NCBI GenBank assembly: GCA_035626395.1
Contig: DASPNR010000042.1
Location: forward strand, 62,001 to 126,000
Source of the DNA: Candidatus Limnocylindrales bacterium
GTDB taxonomy: Bacteria > Desulfobacterota > Binatia > UBA1149 > CAITLU01
DNA: 64,000 bases
Direction: 5' to 3'
Shown: one piece after another, positions 19,608 to 28,963 of the stretch
How the letters are laid out: each line of letters starts with the position of its first letter
Position numbering within the stretch: the stretch's first letter is position 1
The notes under the pieces: model-generated
Database searches by the model: none
Seen by the model: the letters and a program-made list of their open reading frames with translations, nothing else
Told to the model about the DNA's origin: nothing
Program-made: the position numbers and the translations under genes

Positions 19608-22490
19608 ATGAAACGACTCCAGCCCTCCGTCCGCCTGCTGGCTCACTCGGCTTTCGCGATGGCACTCTCGCTCAGCGTTCTGCCCTCCGCCGCCTTGGCG
19701 CGGTGCGGCGACGGCGTCCAGGAGGCTGCCGAAGAATGCGATGACGGCAACAACAGCTCCGGCGACTGCTGCTCGAGCACCTGCACCTACGAGGAAGCCG
19801 GTACCCCCTGCTCCAACTTCGACGCCTGCCACGTCACCGGCGTCTGCGACGACGGTGAATGTGCCGGCGGCGAGCCGCTGGCCTGCGATGACGGCAATCC
19901 TTGCACGGTCGACTACTGCAACGCCGACGCCGGCGGCTGCCAGGCCAACGCCATCGCCGGCTGCTGCACCGAGGACGACTCCTGTGACGATGGCGTCACC
20001 TGCAACGGACAGGAAACCTGCGTCCTGGCGCCGATGGCAAGCTCGGGAAGCTGCCACGCCGGTACACCCGTCGCCTGCGACGACGGAGACGCATGTACGG
20101 TGGATCAGTGCGTCCCGGCACAGCGCGGCTGCCAGCACACGCCCTCCGCAAGCGCGCCCGGCTGCGTTGCCGAAGACGTCGACGGAGACGGCGTCTGGGA
20201 CCGCTTCGACAATTGCCTGGACACGCCGCCGGGCATGCTTCCCACGCTCGACGGCTGCTCATCCGGAGACATGTCGGAGAACCCGCTGAACCTGATCCGG
20301 CAGTCGGATGCAGCCTACGCCAAGCTCATCAGTACCTTTCTGGCCGACGAGACGGTGCGTCGCGAGCGCAAGCTTGCGCAGAGGATGCGCAAGACCATGG
20401 AGCGAGGTGCCTATCAGGTCGGCGCGGGACGCTCGTGCACGGCGGTCAAGACGTTCTTCAAGGCCGAAAAGCTCAACGACAAGATCCTCTTCTCGCTCAA
20501 CCAGCGCCTCCGCAACGTCTTCCTGCTGGCAGCCAGGCGCGCGACCGCCCCGCCGGTCCCTCGGCCCGGCGACCACCGCGCCGAGGAAGCCGAGGCGAGC
20601 TACTTCGAGCTGACGACGTCGCAGGTACAGAAAGCGGCAACGCCGTTCCTGCGCTCGGTCGATGCGGTGGCGCAGACTTGCGCAGCCTCGGTGCCGGTCA
20701 GGCTCGACGCCACCGTCAGCAGCGTCACTTCGGGCCTGGGTCGGCTGCTGCTGAGCGATGGCACCCTGGTTCGCGCCGCTGGCGCCCAGGTCGCGGGTTT
20801 GGTGATGCCCGGTGCGCGCGTGGTCGTCACGGGCGAGAGGGTGGGGCTTCAGGACGTCGTCGGAGGCTCGGTCATCAGCACCAAGCCGAATGTTGCGCTT
20901 GCCCCGTTCGACATCACGCAATGCTACAAGCTGCGCATCGCCCCGGTGCAGCCGGCCGAAGCGCTCGACACCGATCCTCTCCTGCATCCGTTCGACGGTT
21001 ATCGCGCCGAGGGCGCGCCGGCCGGCCAGCTCTGGCTGGAACGCGGCATGGCCATCTATGTCGAAGCGATCTGCACGCCGCCGGGAACGACCCCAGATCC
21101 GTCAACCGGCAAATATCTCCGCTATACCGTCAGGCTCTCGGGAAGCACGAAAGCCTTTCTCAGCAGCACGACGGCCCACGCGTCGAACTGGGAGATGGAG
21201 GCGGGCGACTTCTGGAAGCTGCCGGACCAGTTCAACGGCAAAGGCCAGCTGAAGGCCGAATGGTACTCACGCGAGTGCGACGCCGACCTGCCGAATCCGT
21301 GCGGCAGCGCCGTCAACGGTACCGTCCGGCTCATCCGCACGGAGATCTTCCCGATGTCGGTCACCGGCCCTGGTGGCTATTGTCACACGCAATACGAGGA
21401 GACGGAGTTCGCGCTGCCCGACCGCGATCCCTCCCTCGACGACGGTCCGGACTCCCTCACGTTCGGTCCGCTCTATAACGTCTTCGAGCCCACTTCGGTG
21501 GTTTCCATGGTCGGGCTGAACAGCCTGCTCGGCGGCACGCGCTCATTTCACGCGCTCGCCTACAAGGTCACGGGACCGGACACGTCGACGTATCCCGATC
21601 TCGAAGAAGTCGCGGAGAACGAGGACTTCGCGATCTATCCCACCCGCGATCCGTACTGGGAAAGCTACGACGAGATCGGCGTCGACCATCCGGCAGGCGT
21701 GGCGTGGCCGACGGTGCGCGGCGTGCGCAACGGGGCGAGCTATCAATACGCCTGCATCGTGCCGCCCGTGGTGCGCGACGTGGTCGACTTCTGCCCCACC
21801 GCGCCCGACAGCTACTACAAGCTGCCGTACAAGCCGGAGCTCGGCCTGGTCAAGACGGGGCAGGGCAACGATACCGACTTCACGCACTGCGGTGCGGGAT
21901 ATCCGTACAAGTGCGCACAGAAGTATGCATTCGATTTCAGCATTCCCAATGGCAAGCCGATCGTGGCGGCGCGTGGCGGAACGGTGATCTGGGTGCGTGA
22001 AAACGCCAAGAACAGCTGCTCGAGCACCAGCGCCTGCAAGGAGGAGGATTACTTCTGCTGCATCGAGTCCAGCGGCGGCGGGATTTGCGTTCAAGGAGAC
22101 ATGGCCAAGCTCGGCAACGTCTGCCACGCCGATAGCGAGTGCGATTCGGCGTCGCCAGGAGGCGACGGCGATTGCCGTTGCACGGGCAACAGCGTCTGGG
22201 TCGAGCACAGCGATGGTTCGGTCGCTCTGTATGCCCACATGCAGGAGGACAAGGTGGACGTCGAGGAGGGAGACCGCGTCTACCGCGGCGATCCCATCGG
22301 CATCACCGGCAACACCGGATGCTCGACCGGGCCGCACCTGCACTTCCATGTGATCGGCACCACGGGTCAGGGCGATGCATGGCAGAAGGCGACCAGGCAG
22401 GTTCGCTTCGAGCACGACGGCGGCGACTGCTTCATCCCGCCCTCGGGAAGCTCGAGCGAGTCGACGAACAGGAACTGGCTCGCGCAGTAG
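19608..22490 (+). CDS. Secreted multidomain protein with Cys-rich modules and C-terminal M23 peptidase
   Basis: A 960-residue exported protein. The signal peptide ends near LPSAALA. A Cys-rich N-terminal region begins CGDGVQEAAEECDDGN (DUF4215-like) and includes several CDDGNPCTVDYC-type repeats. DVDGDGVWDRFDNCLD then resembles a thrombospondin type-3 calcium repeat. A long middle part of unknown fold follows. The C-terminus is an M23 (LytM-type) domain: YAFDFSIPNGKPIVAARGG near residue 770, LYAHMQ near 873 and GPHLHFHV near 907. About 65 residues with roughly ten Cys interrupt this domain between its first strands. M23 enzymes cut peptidoglycan cross-links or other Gly-rich peptides. The start was set at the ATG before the signal peptide. 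Confidence 0.85.
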   Translation: MKRLQPSVRLLAHSAFAMALSLSVLPSAALARCGDGVQEAAEECDDGNNSSGDCCSSTCTYEEAGTPCSNFDACHVTGVCDDGECAGGEPLACDDGNPCTVDYCNADAGGCQANAIAGCCTEDDSCDDGVTCNGQETCVLAPMASSGSCHAGTPVACDDGDACTVDQCVPAQRGCQHTPSASAPGCVAEDVDGDGVWDRFDNCLDTPPGMLPTLDGCSSGDMSENPLNLIRQSDAAYAKLISTFLADETVRRERKLAQRMRKTMERGAYQVGAGRSCTAVKTFFKAEKLNDKILFSLNQRLRNVFLLAARRATAPPVPRPGDHRAEEAEASYFELTTSQVQKAATPFLRSVDAVAQTCAASVPVRLDATVSSVTSGLGRLLLSDGTLVRAAGAQVAGLVMPGARVVVTGERVGLQDVVGGSVISTKPNVALAPFDITQCYKLRIAPVQPAEALDTDPLLHPFDGYRAEGAPAGQLWLERGMAIYVEAICTPPGTTPDPSTGKYLRYTVRLSGSTKAFLSSTTAHASNWEMEAGDFWKLPDQFNGKGQLKAEWYSRECDADLPNPCGSAVNGTVRLIRTEIFPMSVTGPGGYCHTQYEETEFALPDRDPSLDDGPDSLTFGPLYNVFEPTSVVSMVGLNSLLGGTRSFHALAYKVTGPDTSTYPDLEEVAENEDFAIYPTRDPYWESYDEIGVDHPAGVAWPTVRGVRNGASYQYACIVPPVVRDVVDFCPTAPDSYYKLPYKPELGLVKTGQGNDTDFTHCGAGYPYKCAQKYAFDFSIPNGKPIVAARGGTVIWVRENAKNSCSSTSACKEEDYFCCIESSGGGICVQGDMAKLGNVCHADSECDSASPGGDGDCRCTGNSVWVEHSDGSVALYAHMQEDKVDVEEGDRVYRGDPIGITGNTGCSTGPHLHFHVIGTTGQGDAWQKATRQVRFEHDGGDCFIPPSGSSSESTNRNWLAQ

Positions 22491-22560
22491 GCGCGCCTCG
22501 AGCAGATGGCGCGGCGTCCGTGACCCCGGGAATCCCGGCGCCTCAGGCCGACCGCGCGCG

Positions 22561-22668
22561 GCAGCCGTGAGAGGCGAGGCAGCCGTGAGAGGCGCGGCAG
22601 CCGTGAGAGGCGAGGCAGCCGTGAGAGGCGAGGCAGCCGTGAGAGGCGAGGCAGCCGTGAGAAGCGAG
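22561..22668 (+). repeat. Six-copy 18-bp direct repeat
   Basis: Six contiguous 18-base units of GCAGCCGTGAGAGGCGAG. Only two substitutions occur: C for A near the end of unit 2 and an A in GAAGC of unit 6. The array is 43 bases before the GTG of the wHTH-AAA regulator and 70 bases after the M23 gene. It is not within either coding frame. Confidence 0.95.
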
Positions 22669-22711
22669 GCTTGACTCGGTTGGGTCGCCGGCCGAGTTTC
22701 CTGCCTCGGAC

Positions 22712-25648
22712 GTGCCCGCCGCACCGCGACCACCGATACGCATCGATCATGCCGGCGAGCGCCTGTGGCGAGGCGAGGAGCCGGTCGCCCTGCGCCCGAA
22801 GACATGGGCGGTGCTCGGCTATCTGTCGGCTCGGCCGGGAGCGCTGGTCACCAAGGCCGAGCTTCTGGATGCGGTCTGGGCCGACACGGTGGTCAGCGAG
22901 GGGACGCTGAACAAGTCGATAGGCGAGTTGCGCACCGCTCTGGGCGATGACCGGGGCAGGCCCCGCTTCATCGAGACGGTCCCGAGGCGCGGCTTTCGCT
23001 GGATCGGCGAGGCGGCAATTGCCAGCGTTTTCGGCGGCCCCGCCACCGCCGGTCGCAACGGCACAGGCGCCACCGCCGACGCAGCTGCCGGCCCCGCGTC
23101 TCCAGAGGTGGACGCGCACGACGCGCATCTGATCGGCCGCGGCCGGGAGATGGACGTGCTGGACGGATGCTTCGCCCAGGCCGCATCCGCAGCCCGGCGC
23201 CAGGTCGTGTTCGTCACCGGCGAGGCGGGCACCGGCAAGAGCGCGCTGGTCGATTCCTTCCTGGCGCGTCTGGACGCCGGCGGTGCAGCCATCGCGGCAC
23301 ACGGCCAGTGCATCGAGACCCAGGGCGCGCACGAGCCGTACCGCCCGATCCTCGAAGCGCTCGAACGTCTGGCCGAGCACGTGGAGCTCGGTGACTCGGT
23401 GACGCGGGCACTCGCGCGTTACGCACCGAGCTGGCTGCGGCGCATGCCCGGCCTTCATAGCGAGCCCCTTTCCGCCGGCGAGGAGCTGCCGACATCGAGC
23501 AGCATGCTGCGCGAGCTGGCATCGGCGATGGAGGCCATCGCACGCGAAGTGCCGGTCGTGCTGGCGATCGAGGACGTTCACTGGGCCGACCTCGCCACCT
23601 GCGACGCATGCAACCTGCTGGCGCGGCGCCGCGATCCCGCTCGCCTCCTGCTCGTCGTCACCATGCGGCTCGCCGATGCCATGGTGGCGCGCCACCCGAT
23701 GCTCGACGCCAAGGCCGAGCTGCTCCATCGCAGGCTGGCCTCCGAGATCACGCTCGCCCCGTTCGATGCCGGGGCAGTCGCCGATTACCTGGCCCGGCGC
23801 TGTCCCGGCGCATCGCTGGATGCCGCTCTCTGCTCCTGGATCCGTTACCAGACCGGCGGCAATCCGCTGTTCGTCCGCATCGTCGTCGACGACCTGATCG
23901 AACGTGGCCTGCTCGCCCGCTCCGGCGAGCGCTGGCATTCGCATGCGACGGCGGCCGTGTTGCGCGACGTCGTGCCCGACAGCCTTCGCGAGCTCGTCGA
24001 TCGGCAACTCGCAAGGCTGTCTCACCGCGAGCGCAGCATCGTCGAGGCGGCGTGCGTCCTGGCCGACGGCTTCGAGCCGGCATCGGTGGCGGCGGCGGCG
24101 GGAATGACGCCGGAGGAAGCGGAAGAGGCCTGCGCCGAGCTCTGCCGCCGCGGACAGATCCTGCGCCGCGACGCGAGCCGCGGCAGGCGCGATCATGGGG
24201 AGCGGTTCGCCTTTCTGCATTCGCTCGTGCGCCGCATTCTCGTCGAAGGGCTGCCTTCCTCGCGGCTTCGCCGCTATCACCTGGCTGCCGCGCAGCAGCT
24301 CGAGCGCGAGCACCCCGAGGGCACCGACACGGTGGCGCTCGATCTGGCGCTGCACTACTCGATGGCAGGCGACGCAGCGGCGGCCGTGGCCAATCTTCGC
24401 CGCGCCGCCTCGCTGATCTATCAGGTGCCCGCGCCCCGCGAAGTCGTCGTCATCCGCGAACAGATTCTCCAGATCGTCGAGCGCAATCCGCTTCTGCCCG
24501 ACTACCGGCGCGAGCGCATCACCGCGATCTTCGACGTGGCGACGGCGCGCTACATGGTCGACGGCTTCGCCGACGCGGAAACGACCGAGCTGTTCGAGCG
24601 CGTCGTGGCCCTGGCCGAGGAAGAGGATTCGTTCGAGAAGGCCATCGCCGAAAATTGCGTGCTCTGGGGACGGCTGGCCGCCGGCCGCTATGCCGAAGCC
24701 GCCGAGATCGCCGGCCGCATCCACGCGCGCGCGCAGGCGGACGGAAACGCTCTCATGATCACGCTGACACGCTGGTCGCTGGCAAGCGTGTGCCTGGCGA
24801 CCGGTCGTCTGGAGGATGCGGAGAATGTCTGCCGGTCACTCATCGCCGAAGCGCCCGGCCCGGGCACGACCTTCGGGCGCAATCTCGGATCGCTCGCGCG
24901 CGTCCAACTCGCGACATGCGCCATCCTTCGCGGCAGGTGGAGCCTGGCGCGCGAGCTGGTGGCGCAGGCCGACGAGACCAGCCGCCGGGACGGTTTTCGG
25001 CGCGACGCGTATCTCTTCCCGTCCCTCGCGCACGCGCACGCCCTCATGGGCAACGATGAGGAGGCGCGCACGCTGGTGGAGGAGTCGCTGTCGCGCTTCG
25101 ACGCTTCCTCCGGATACCTGATGATGGAACGTGCGCGCTTTCTTCAGGGGCTCCTTCTCTCGCGCCGCGACGGCGGCGGCGAAGGCGTCACGATGATGCA
25201 GGAGTCGATGCGCCGTCTGGGCCGCCGCTCGGGGTTCGAGCGGACATCTCAGTGCTGTCTGCTCGCGGGCGAAATGCTGCGTTTGGGACTGCCGGGTGCC
25301 GCCGAGGTCGTGGACGACGCGGTCGCGTACATGGAAACGTCGGGCGAGAGATACTTCGAGGCCGACCTGTACCGGCTGCGCGCCGCGACGAGACTGCAGA
25401 CCTCACGCGATTCCAATGCCGAGGCGCAGGCCGAGCGCGATCTGCGCAGCGCCATCGACGCGGCCCGCGCCCGCTCGGCGGGCTGGCACGAGATGATGGC
25501 CGCCAACGATCTGGCGCGCCTGCTGCACAGGCAAGACCGGCGTGGCGAGGCGCGCCTGGTCCTGGAGACCAGCATCGAAACCTTCACGGGAGACGATGGA
25601 CTTGCCGAGCTTTGCGAAGCGCGTTCCCTTCTGGGAGAGCTGCGCTGA
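22712..25648 (+). CDS. wHTH-AAA-helical-repeat transcriptional regulator
   Basis: A 978-residue protein. Residues 1 to about 95 form an OmpR/PhoB-type winged helix (RPKTWAVLGYLSARPGALVT, then FIETVPRRGFRWIG wing). After a linker, an AAA/STAND-type ATPase domain has VTGEAGTGKSALVDSF (Walker A, about residue 170) and VVLAIEDVHWAD (Walker B, about 282). The C-terminal 500 residues are helical, TPR-like. This plan matches large ATP-switch regulators in which the C-terminal repeats sense a signal. The start is GTG, since no ATG lies closer to the winged helix. It is convergent with a paralog of the same plan (25784-28669). The 18-bp repeat array just upstream is a candidate autoregulatory site. 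Confidence 0.85.
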   Translation: MPAAPRPPIRIDHAGERLWRGEEPVALRPKTWAVLGYLSARPGALVTKAELLDAVWADTVVSEGTLNKSIGELRTALGDDRGRPRFIETVPRRGFRWIGEAAIASVFGGPATAGRNGTGATADAAAGPASPEVDAHDAHLIGRGREMDVLDGCFAQAASAARRQVVFVTGEAGTGKSALVDSFLARLDAGGAAIAAHGQCIETQGAHEPYRPILEALERLAEHVELGDSVTRALARYAPSWLRRMPGLHSEPLSAGEELPTSSSMLRELASAMEAIAREVPVVLAIEDVHWADLATCDACNLLARRRDPARLLLVVTMRLADAMVARHPMLDAKAELLHRRLASEITLAPFDAGAVADYLARRCPGASLDAALCSWIRYQTGGNPLFVRIVVDDLIERGLLARSGERWHSHATAAVLRDVVPDSLRELVDRQLARLSHRERSIVEAACVLADGFEPASVAAAAGMTPEEAEEACAELCRRGQILRRDASRGRRDHGERFAFLHSLVRRILVEGLPSSRLRRYHLAAAQQLEREHPEGTDTVALDLALHYSMAGDAAAAVANLRRAASLIYQVPAPREVVVIREQILQIVERNPLLPDYRRERITAIFDVATARYMVDGFADAETTELFERVVALAEEEDSFEKAIAENCVLWGRLAAGRYAEAAEIAGRIHARAQADGNALMITLTRWSLASVCLATGRLEDAENVCRSLIAEAPGPGTTFGRNLGSLARVQLATCAILRGRWSLARELVAQADETSRRDGFRRDAYLFPSLAHAHALMGNDEEARTLVEESLSRFDASSGYLMMERARFLQGLLLSRRDGGGEGVTMMQESMRRLGRRSGFERTSQCCLLAGEMLRLGLPGAAEVVDDAVAYMETSGERYFEADLYRLRAATRLQTSRDSNAEAQAERDLRSAIDAARARSAGWHEMMAANDLARLLHRQDRRGEARLVLETSIETFTGDDGLAELCEARSLLGELR

Positions 25649-25783
25649 CCCACCGCAGGTCCTCTCGCGCTCCCGGTGACGCAGGCCCGCGACTGCCAGA
25701 GCGGCGGCGACAGTCAGGCCACCTCGAAACGAGATCAAACATCGACAAGGGAAATAGGGCAGGACGGCCGGAGTGGTCCCGGC

Positions 25784-28669
25784 TCAGCGCGCAGTCGTCA
25801 CCGTGCGAACGTCCGGCGCCGGCGACGTGGCGGAATTCGAGAGCTGCTCGCGACGCCACTCGATCCGGCCGCGCGCCCGCTCGATGCTGCGCTCGTCTTC
25901 GCTGCGGAGCGGGCCGCAGCGCGCCAGTGCCTGCGCCGCCAGCCACTCGGGAAGAGCGGCATCCTGCTCGTGTGCGATGCTCATCGCGCTGCGAAGCATG
26001 GTGCGGGCGTCGCGCATGCCGCCGCCGCCGCGGTGCACGAAGATCCGCGCACGCTGGCGCCAGACGTCCGACAGAAAGCAGCGGTCGCCGTTGCGCTCGG
26101 CCGATGTGATCGCGTCCTCGTTGATCTGCAATGCCTGATCGACATCGCCCGCGCGCAGCCAGGCGTCGGCGCAGAGCAGGGAATAGACGACGTCGTCCCA
26201 TGCTTCGCCGCTTGCGCGCCGTCGCAACTGCAGCGTTCTCATCTTGTCGGCGACGGCCGGCGCCATCCTGACGCGTGCCCAGTCGCGCACGATGGACGCG
26301 CCGGTGACGTAGCTGGGGAAGCCGTGCTCGGTATCGATGGCGAGAACGCGGCCGCTCCACGCGGCGGCCGACTCGCGGTCCTCACGCCGCACCGCCTCGA
26401 TCATCCGGTTGTGGGCGAGGTCGATGACATCGACGAGATTGCCTTCGCTCTGGGCTACCCGGGCGCCGCGTTCGAAACACTCCTGTGCCTGCTGCAGGTA
26501 GCCGCGCGCGGTCAGCACCAGGCCCTGGTATGTGGCCGACATTCTCTCCACGTTGACGTCGGCGGGGATTTCCGCGTCCTTCGGCAGTGCCAGCGCGCGT
26601 TCGAGCAATGCGCTCGCCTGCACGAACCTTCCGCTGATGCCCTCGGCCAGTCCATGGAAGCAGTACGCGGCGGATCGGAGCGTCGGCTCGTGCTCCTCGG
26701 CAATGGCAACCAGGCGCTCGCAGTCGGCAAAGCTCTCGGCGACGCGGCCACGGCGCATCAGATAGCCGGCGTTGATCATGTGGGATTGGAAGGTCGTGCG
26801 GTGATCGCCCACCTCGGCTCCGAGGGCACAGGCCTGGGCGGTCAGCGCCTCGATGCGTGTGTCGGTGGCGCCGACGCCGAAGAAGCGCGCTGCCGCGCTT
26901 CGCATGATGAGGACAGCCTTGGTGGCGCGTAGCGACGGCGACTCGGGCAGTCTCGCCGCGGCCGCCAGTGCCTGCTCGAGCCGGTCGGCGGCGGCGACGA
27001 AGCTCAGGCGCCGCGCAGCGGTGCGTGCCGCTGCCACTTCGTATTTGAGGATGCGCACGAGGTCCCCGAGCTCGTGTGCGTGCGCCAGCAACCGCATCAG
27101 GACAGGGGACGGATCGTCGAGGTAGCCGCTTTCCAGGCGCTCGCAGACGAGGCGCTGCCACTGCGCCCGGCGTGCCGGCGGAATCCGGTCGCGAAGCGGC
27201 GCGCGAAGCAGCGCGTGGCGGAATGCGTACGTGCGAGCGCTCGTGCCGTCAGGCCAGGTCTCGACCTCGCCCGACTCGATGAGAAAGTTGCGCCTGGCCA
27301 GGTCGAAGAGACCGTCCTCGGCGCATCCGTCGCCGGTGGCGGCGACCACTTCCCGCACATCGAAGCGGTGACCCGCCAGTGCAGCTGCCTCGAGCGCCTG
27401 CACGGTACGCTCGTCCAGAAGCTCGAGACGATGCTCGATCAGGTGCTGCACGGCCTGCGCCCGAGACGGAGCCAGGGCCGTGGCGATGTCCGGTTCGAGA
27501 TGGCCGGCGGCGATGCCGTCGATGAGTCCACGATCGTTCCAGTCGTCGATGAGGCAGCACGCCAGCAGCGGGTGGCCTCCGGAGAGCGAGTGCAGTGCAC
27601 GGCGTAGCCGCGGCGAGGCTGCGCCGACGACGCCGTGCGCCTCGAGGAGGGTCGTGATGGCCTCCGGCGACAGCGGCGACATATCTATGGACACCACGCG
27701 CGCTGCATCCACGCTCGCTCCGGCAAGGATTCCGGCGGGGCACCCGCGAATGCTCAGCTCATGCGGCCGCGCGGCGCACACGATCAGCAGCGGAGCATGG
27801 TCGCGGCCACGGCTGAGGGCATCGACGACCGAGATCGTGCCGCTGTCGGCCCAGTGCACGTCGTCCAGAAAGATGAGCGTCGGTCGCTGACGCGCCAGCG
27901 CGCCGAAGAGCGCGACGCCTTCGCGCGGCATGCGCTGACTGCTGCCCATCTGCTGGCGGTCGAAAGGCTGCGTCTGCAGACCCAGCTCGGCTGCCCAGGT
28001 CGGAGCGGTGGTCGCCAACAATTCGGCAAGACCCTCTTCGCCGGACGCGAGCCATGCTTGCAGCACCGACAACAGCGCACCGTAGGGCTCGGGATCCGGC
28101 CCGGCGTCGAGGCAAACCGTGCGGCCGATGCGCAGGTCGGGCGCCGGGCCCGGGTCGCGCGCGAAGCGGTCGAGCAGCGTGGTCTTGCCCATGCCGGCAT
28201 CGCCGAGGACGAGCGCGACGCGCACCGAGCTGGCGAGGCTTTGCGCAAGCAGGCGTCGGAGCAAGAGCAGCTCCCTGTCGCGGCCGACGAAGGCTTTCGC
28301 ATGGGCCGTTGCGTCATCCGGAACGTAGGTGACGGGGGCGACGAAGCGGTAGCCGCGCCCGTGCACGGATTCGATGTACAGCGGCGGCGAGGAGGTGTCG
28401 CCGAGAATGGAACGAAGGCGCCGGATGGTGCGGCCGACGGTTTCGGAGCTCGCCGCTCCTTCAGCCCATGCGGCCGTGGCCAGGGCATCGGCCGCAATCA
28501 GCTCGCCCGGCTTTTCCAGGAGGCAGCGCAGTACAGACCAGAGTTGGCCCGTGATCTTGATCGGACGGCCCCCACGGCGGAGCTCGCCGTTGGTGCTGTC
28601 GAGATGAAACGCCCCGAAAATGAAGCCCGCCACCGGCCGCCCCCCGAAAGGGATGATGGCCGCCGGCAA
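25784..28669 (-). CDS. Paralogous wHTH-AAA-helical-repeat transcriptional regulator
   Basis: A 961-residue protein of the same design as its convergent neighbour. The OmpR-type winged helix at the N-terminus has ITGQLWSVLRCLLEKPGELI and a YIESVHGRGYRFVAPV wing. The ATPase domain has LVLGDAGMGKTTLLDRFA (Walker A, about residue 155) and LIFLDDVHWAD (Walker B). A long helical-repeat C-terminus includes the A-x-x-L-E-R-A-L-A type repeats of TPR proteins. Identity to the neighbour looks low outside motifs, so the duplication is old or the two were recruited separately. The start codon is TTG; a GTG 12 codons further in (before AGFIFGAF) is an alternative. Confidence 0.82.
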   Translation of the reverse strand: MPAAIIPFGGRPVAGFIFGAFHLDSTNGELRRGGRPIKITGQLWSVLRCLLEKPGELIAADALATAAWAEGAASSETVGRTIRRLRSILGDTSSPPLYIESVHGRGYRFVAPVTYVPDDATAHAKAFVGRDRELLLLRRLLAQSLASSVRVALVLGDAGMGKTTLLDRFARDPGPAPDLRIGRTVCLDAGPDPEPYGALLSVLQAWLASGEEGLAELLATTAPTWAAELGLQTQPFDRQQMGSSQRMPREGVALFGALARQRPTLIFLDDVHWADSGTISVVDALSRGRDHAPLLIVCAARPHELSIRGCPAGILAGASVDAARVVSIDMSPLSPEAITTLLEAHGVVGAASPRLRRALHSLSGGHPLLACCLIDDWNDRGLIDGIAAGHLEPDIATALAPSRAQAVQHLIEHRLELLDERTVQALEAAALAGHRFDVREVVAATGDGCAEDGLFDLARRNFLIESGEVETWPDGTSARTYAFRHALLRAPLRDRIPPARRAQWQRLVCERLESGYLDDPSPVLMRLLAHAHELGDLVRILKYEVAAARTAARRLSFVAAADRLEQALAAAARLPESPSLRATKAVLIMRSAAARFFGVGATDTRIEALTAQACALGAEVGDHRTTFQSHMINAGYLMRRGRVAESFADCERLVAIAEEHEPTLRSAAYCFHGLAEGISGRFVQASALLERALALPKDAEIPADVNVERMSATYQGLVLTARGYLQQAQECFERGARVAQSEGNLVDVIDLAHNRMIEAVRREDRESAAAWSGRVLAIDTEHGFPSYVTGASIVRDWARVRMAPAVADKMRTLQLRRRASGEAWDDVVYSLLCADAWLRAGDVDQALQINEDAITSAERNGDRCFLSDVWRQRARIFVHRGGGGMRDARTMLRSAMSIAHEQDAALPEWLAAQALARCGPLRSEDERSIERARGRIEWRREQLSNSATSPAPDVRTVTTAR

Positions 28670-28723
28670 TATCCGATCGCCATACTGATGCCAAGGTCAA
28701 TGAGAAGATTTTCCGCCATGACG

Positions 28724-28766
28724 CGGTGCGAACCCTCCCATGGAAGGCTCGGGAGGATCCGCACCG
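28724..28766. other. Imperfect inverted repeat in intergenic region
   Basis: CGGTGCGAACCCTCCC (28724-28739) and GGGAGGATCCGCACCG (28751-28766) pair at 14 of 16 positions around an 11-base loop. It lies 55 bases upstream of the regulator start and about 200 bases after the DUF1566 gene stop, both on the minus strand. It could be a leader structure or a terminator; no U-tract is present. Confidence 0.4.
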
Positions 28767-28963
28767 GTCGTGCCCGCGGAGCCGGTATAGGGCGGTTTTC
28801 GGCGTGGCAGCTCGGGCGAGGGGCAGTCGGCCCGATGCCTTCCGCAGGCGACGGACCCGCGGCGATGGCGGGACCGGGGCCGCACATTCCTTGTGCGACC
28901 CCAGCCTGGTGAATCGCGGCGATGCCGGCGTGTACTACGCGCAGCGCCGCCAGCGTCTGCCTT

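Noticed and set aside
22561-22668. CRISPR array
   Set aside because: Units are 18 bp and directly adjacent with no unique spacers.
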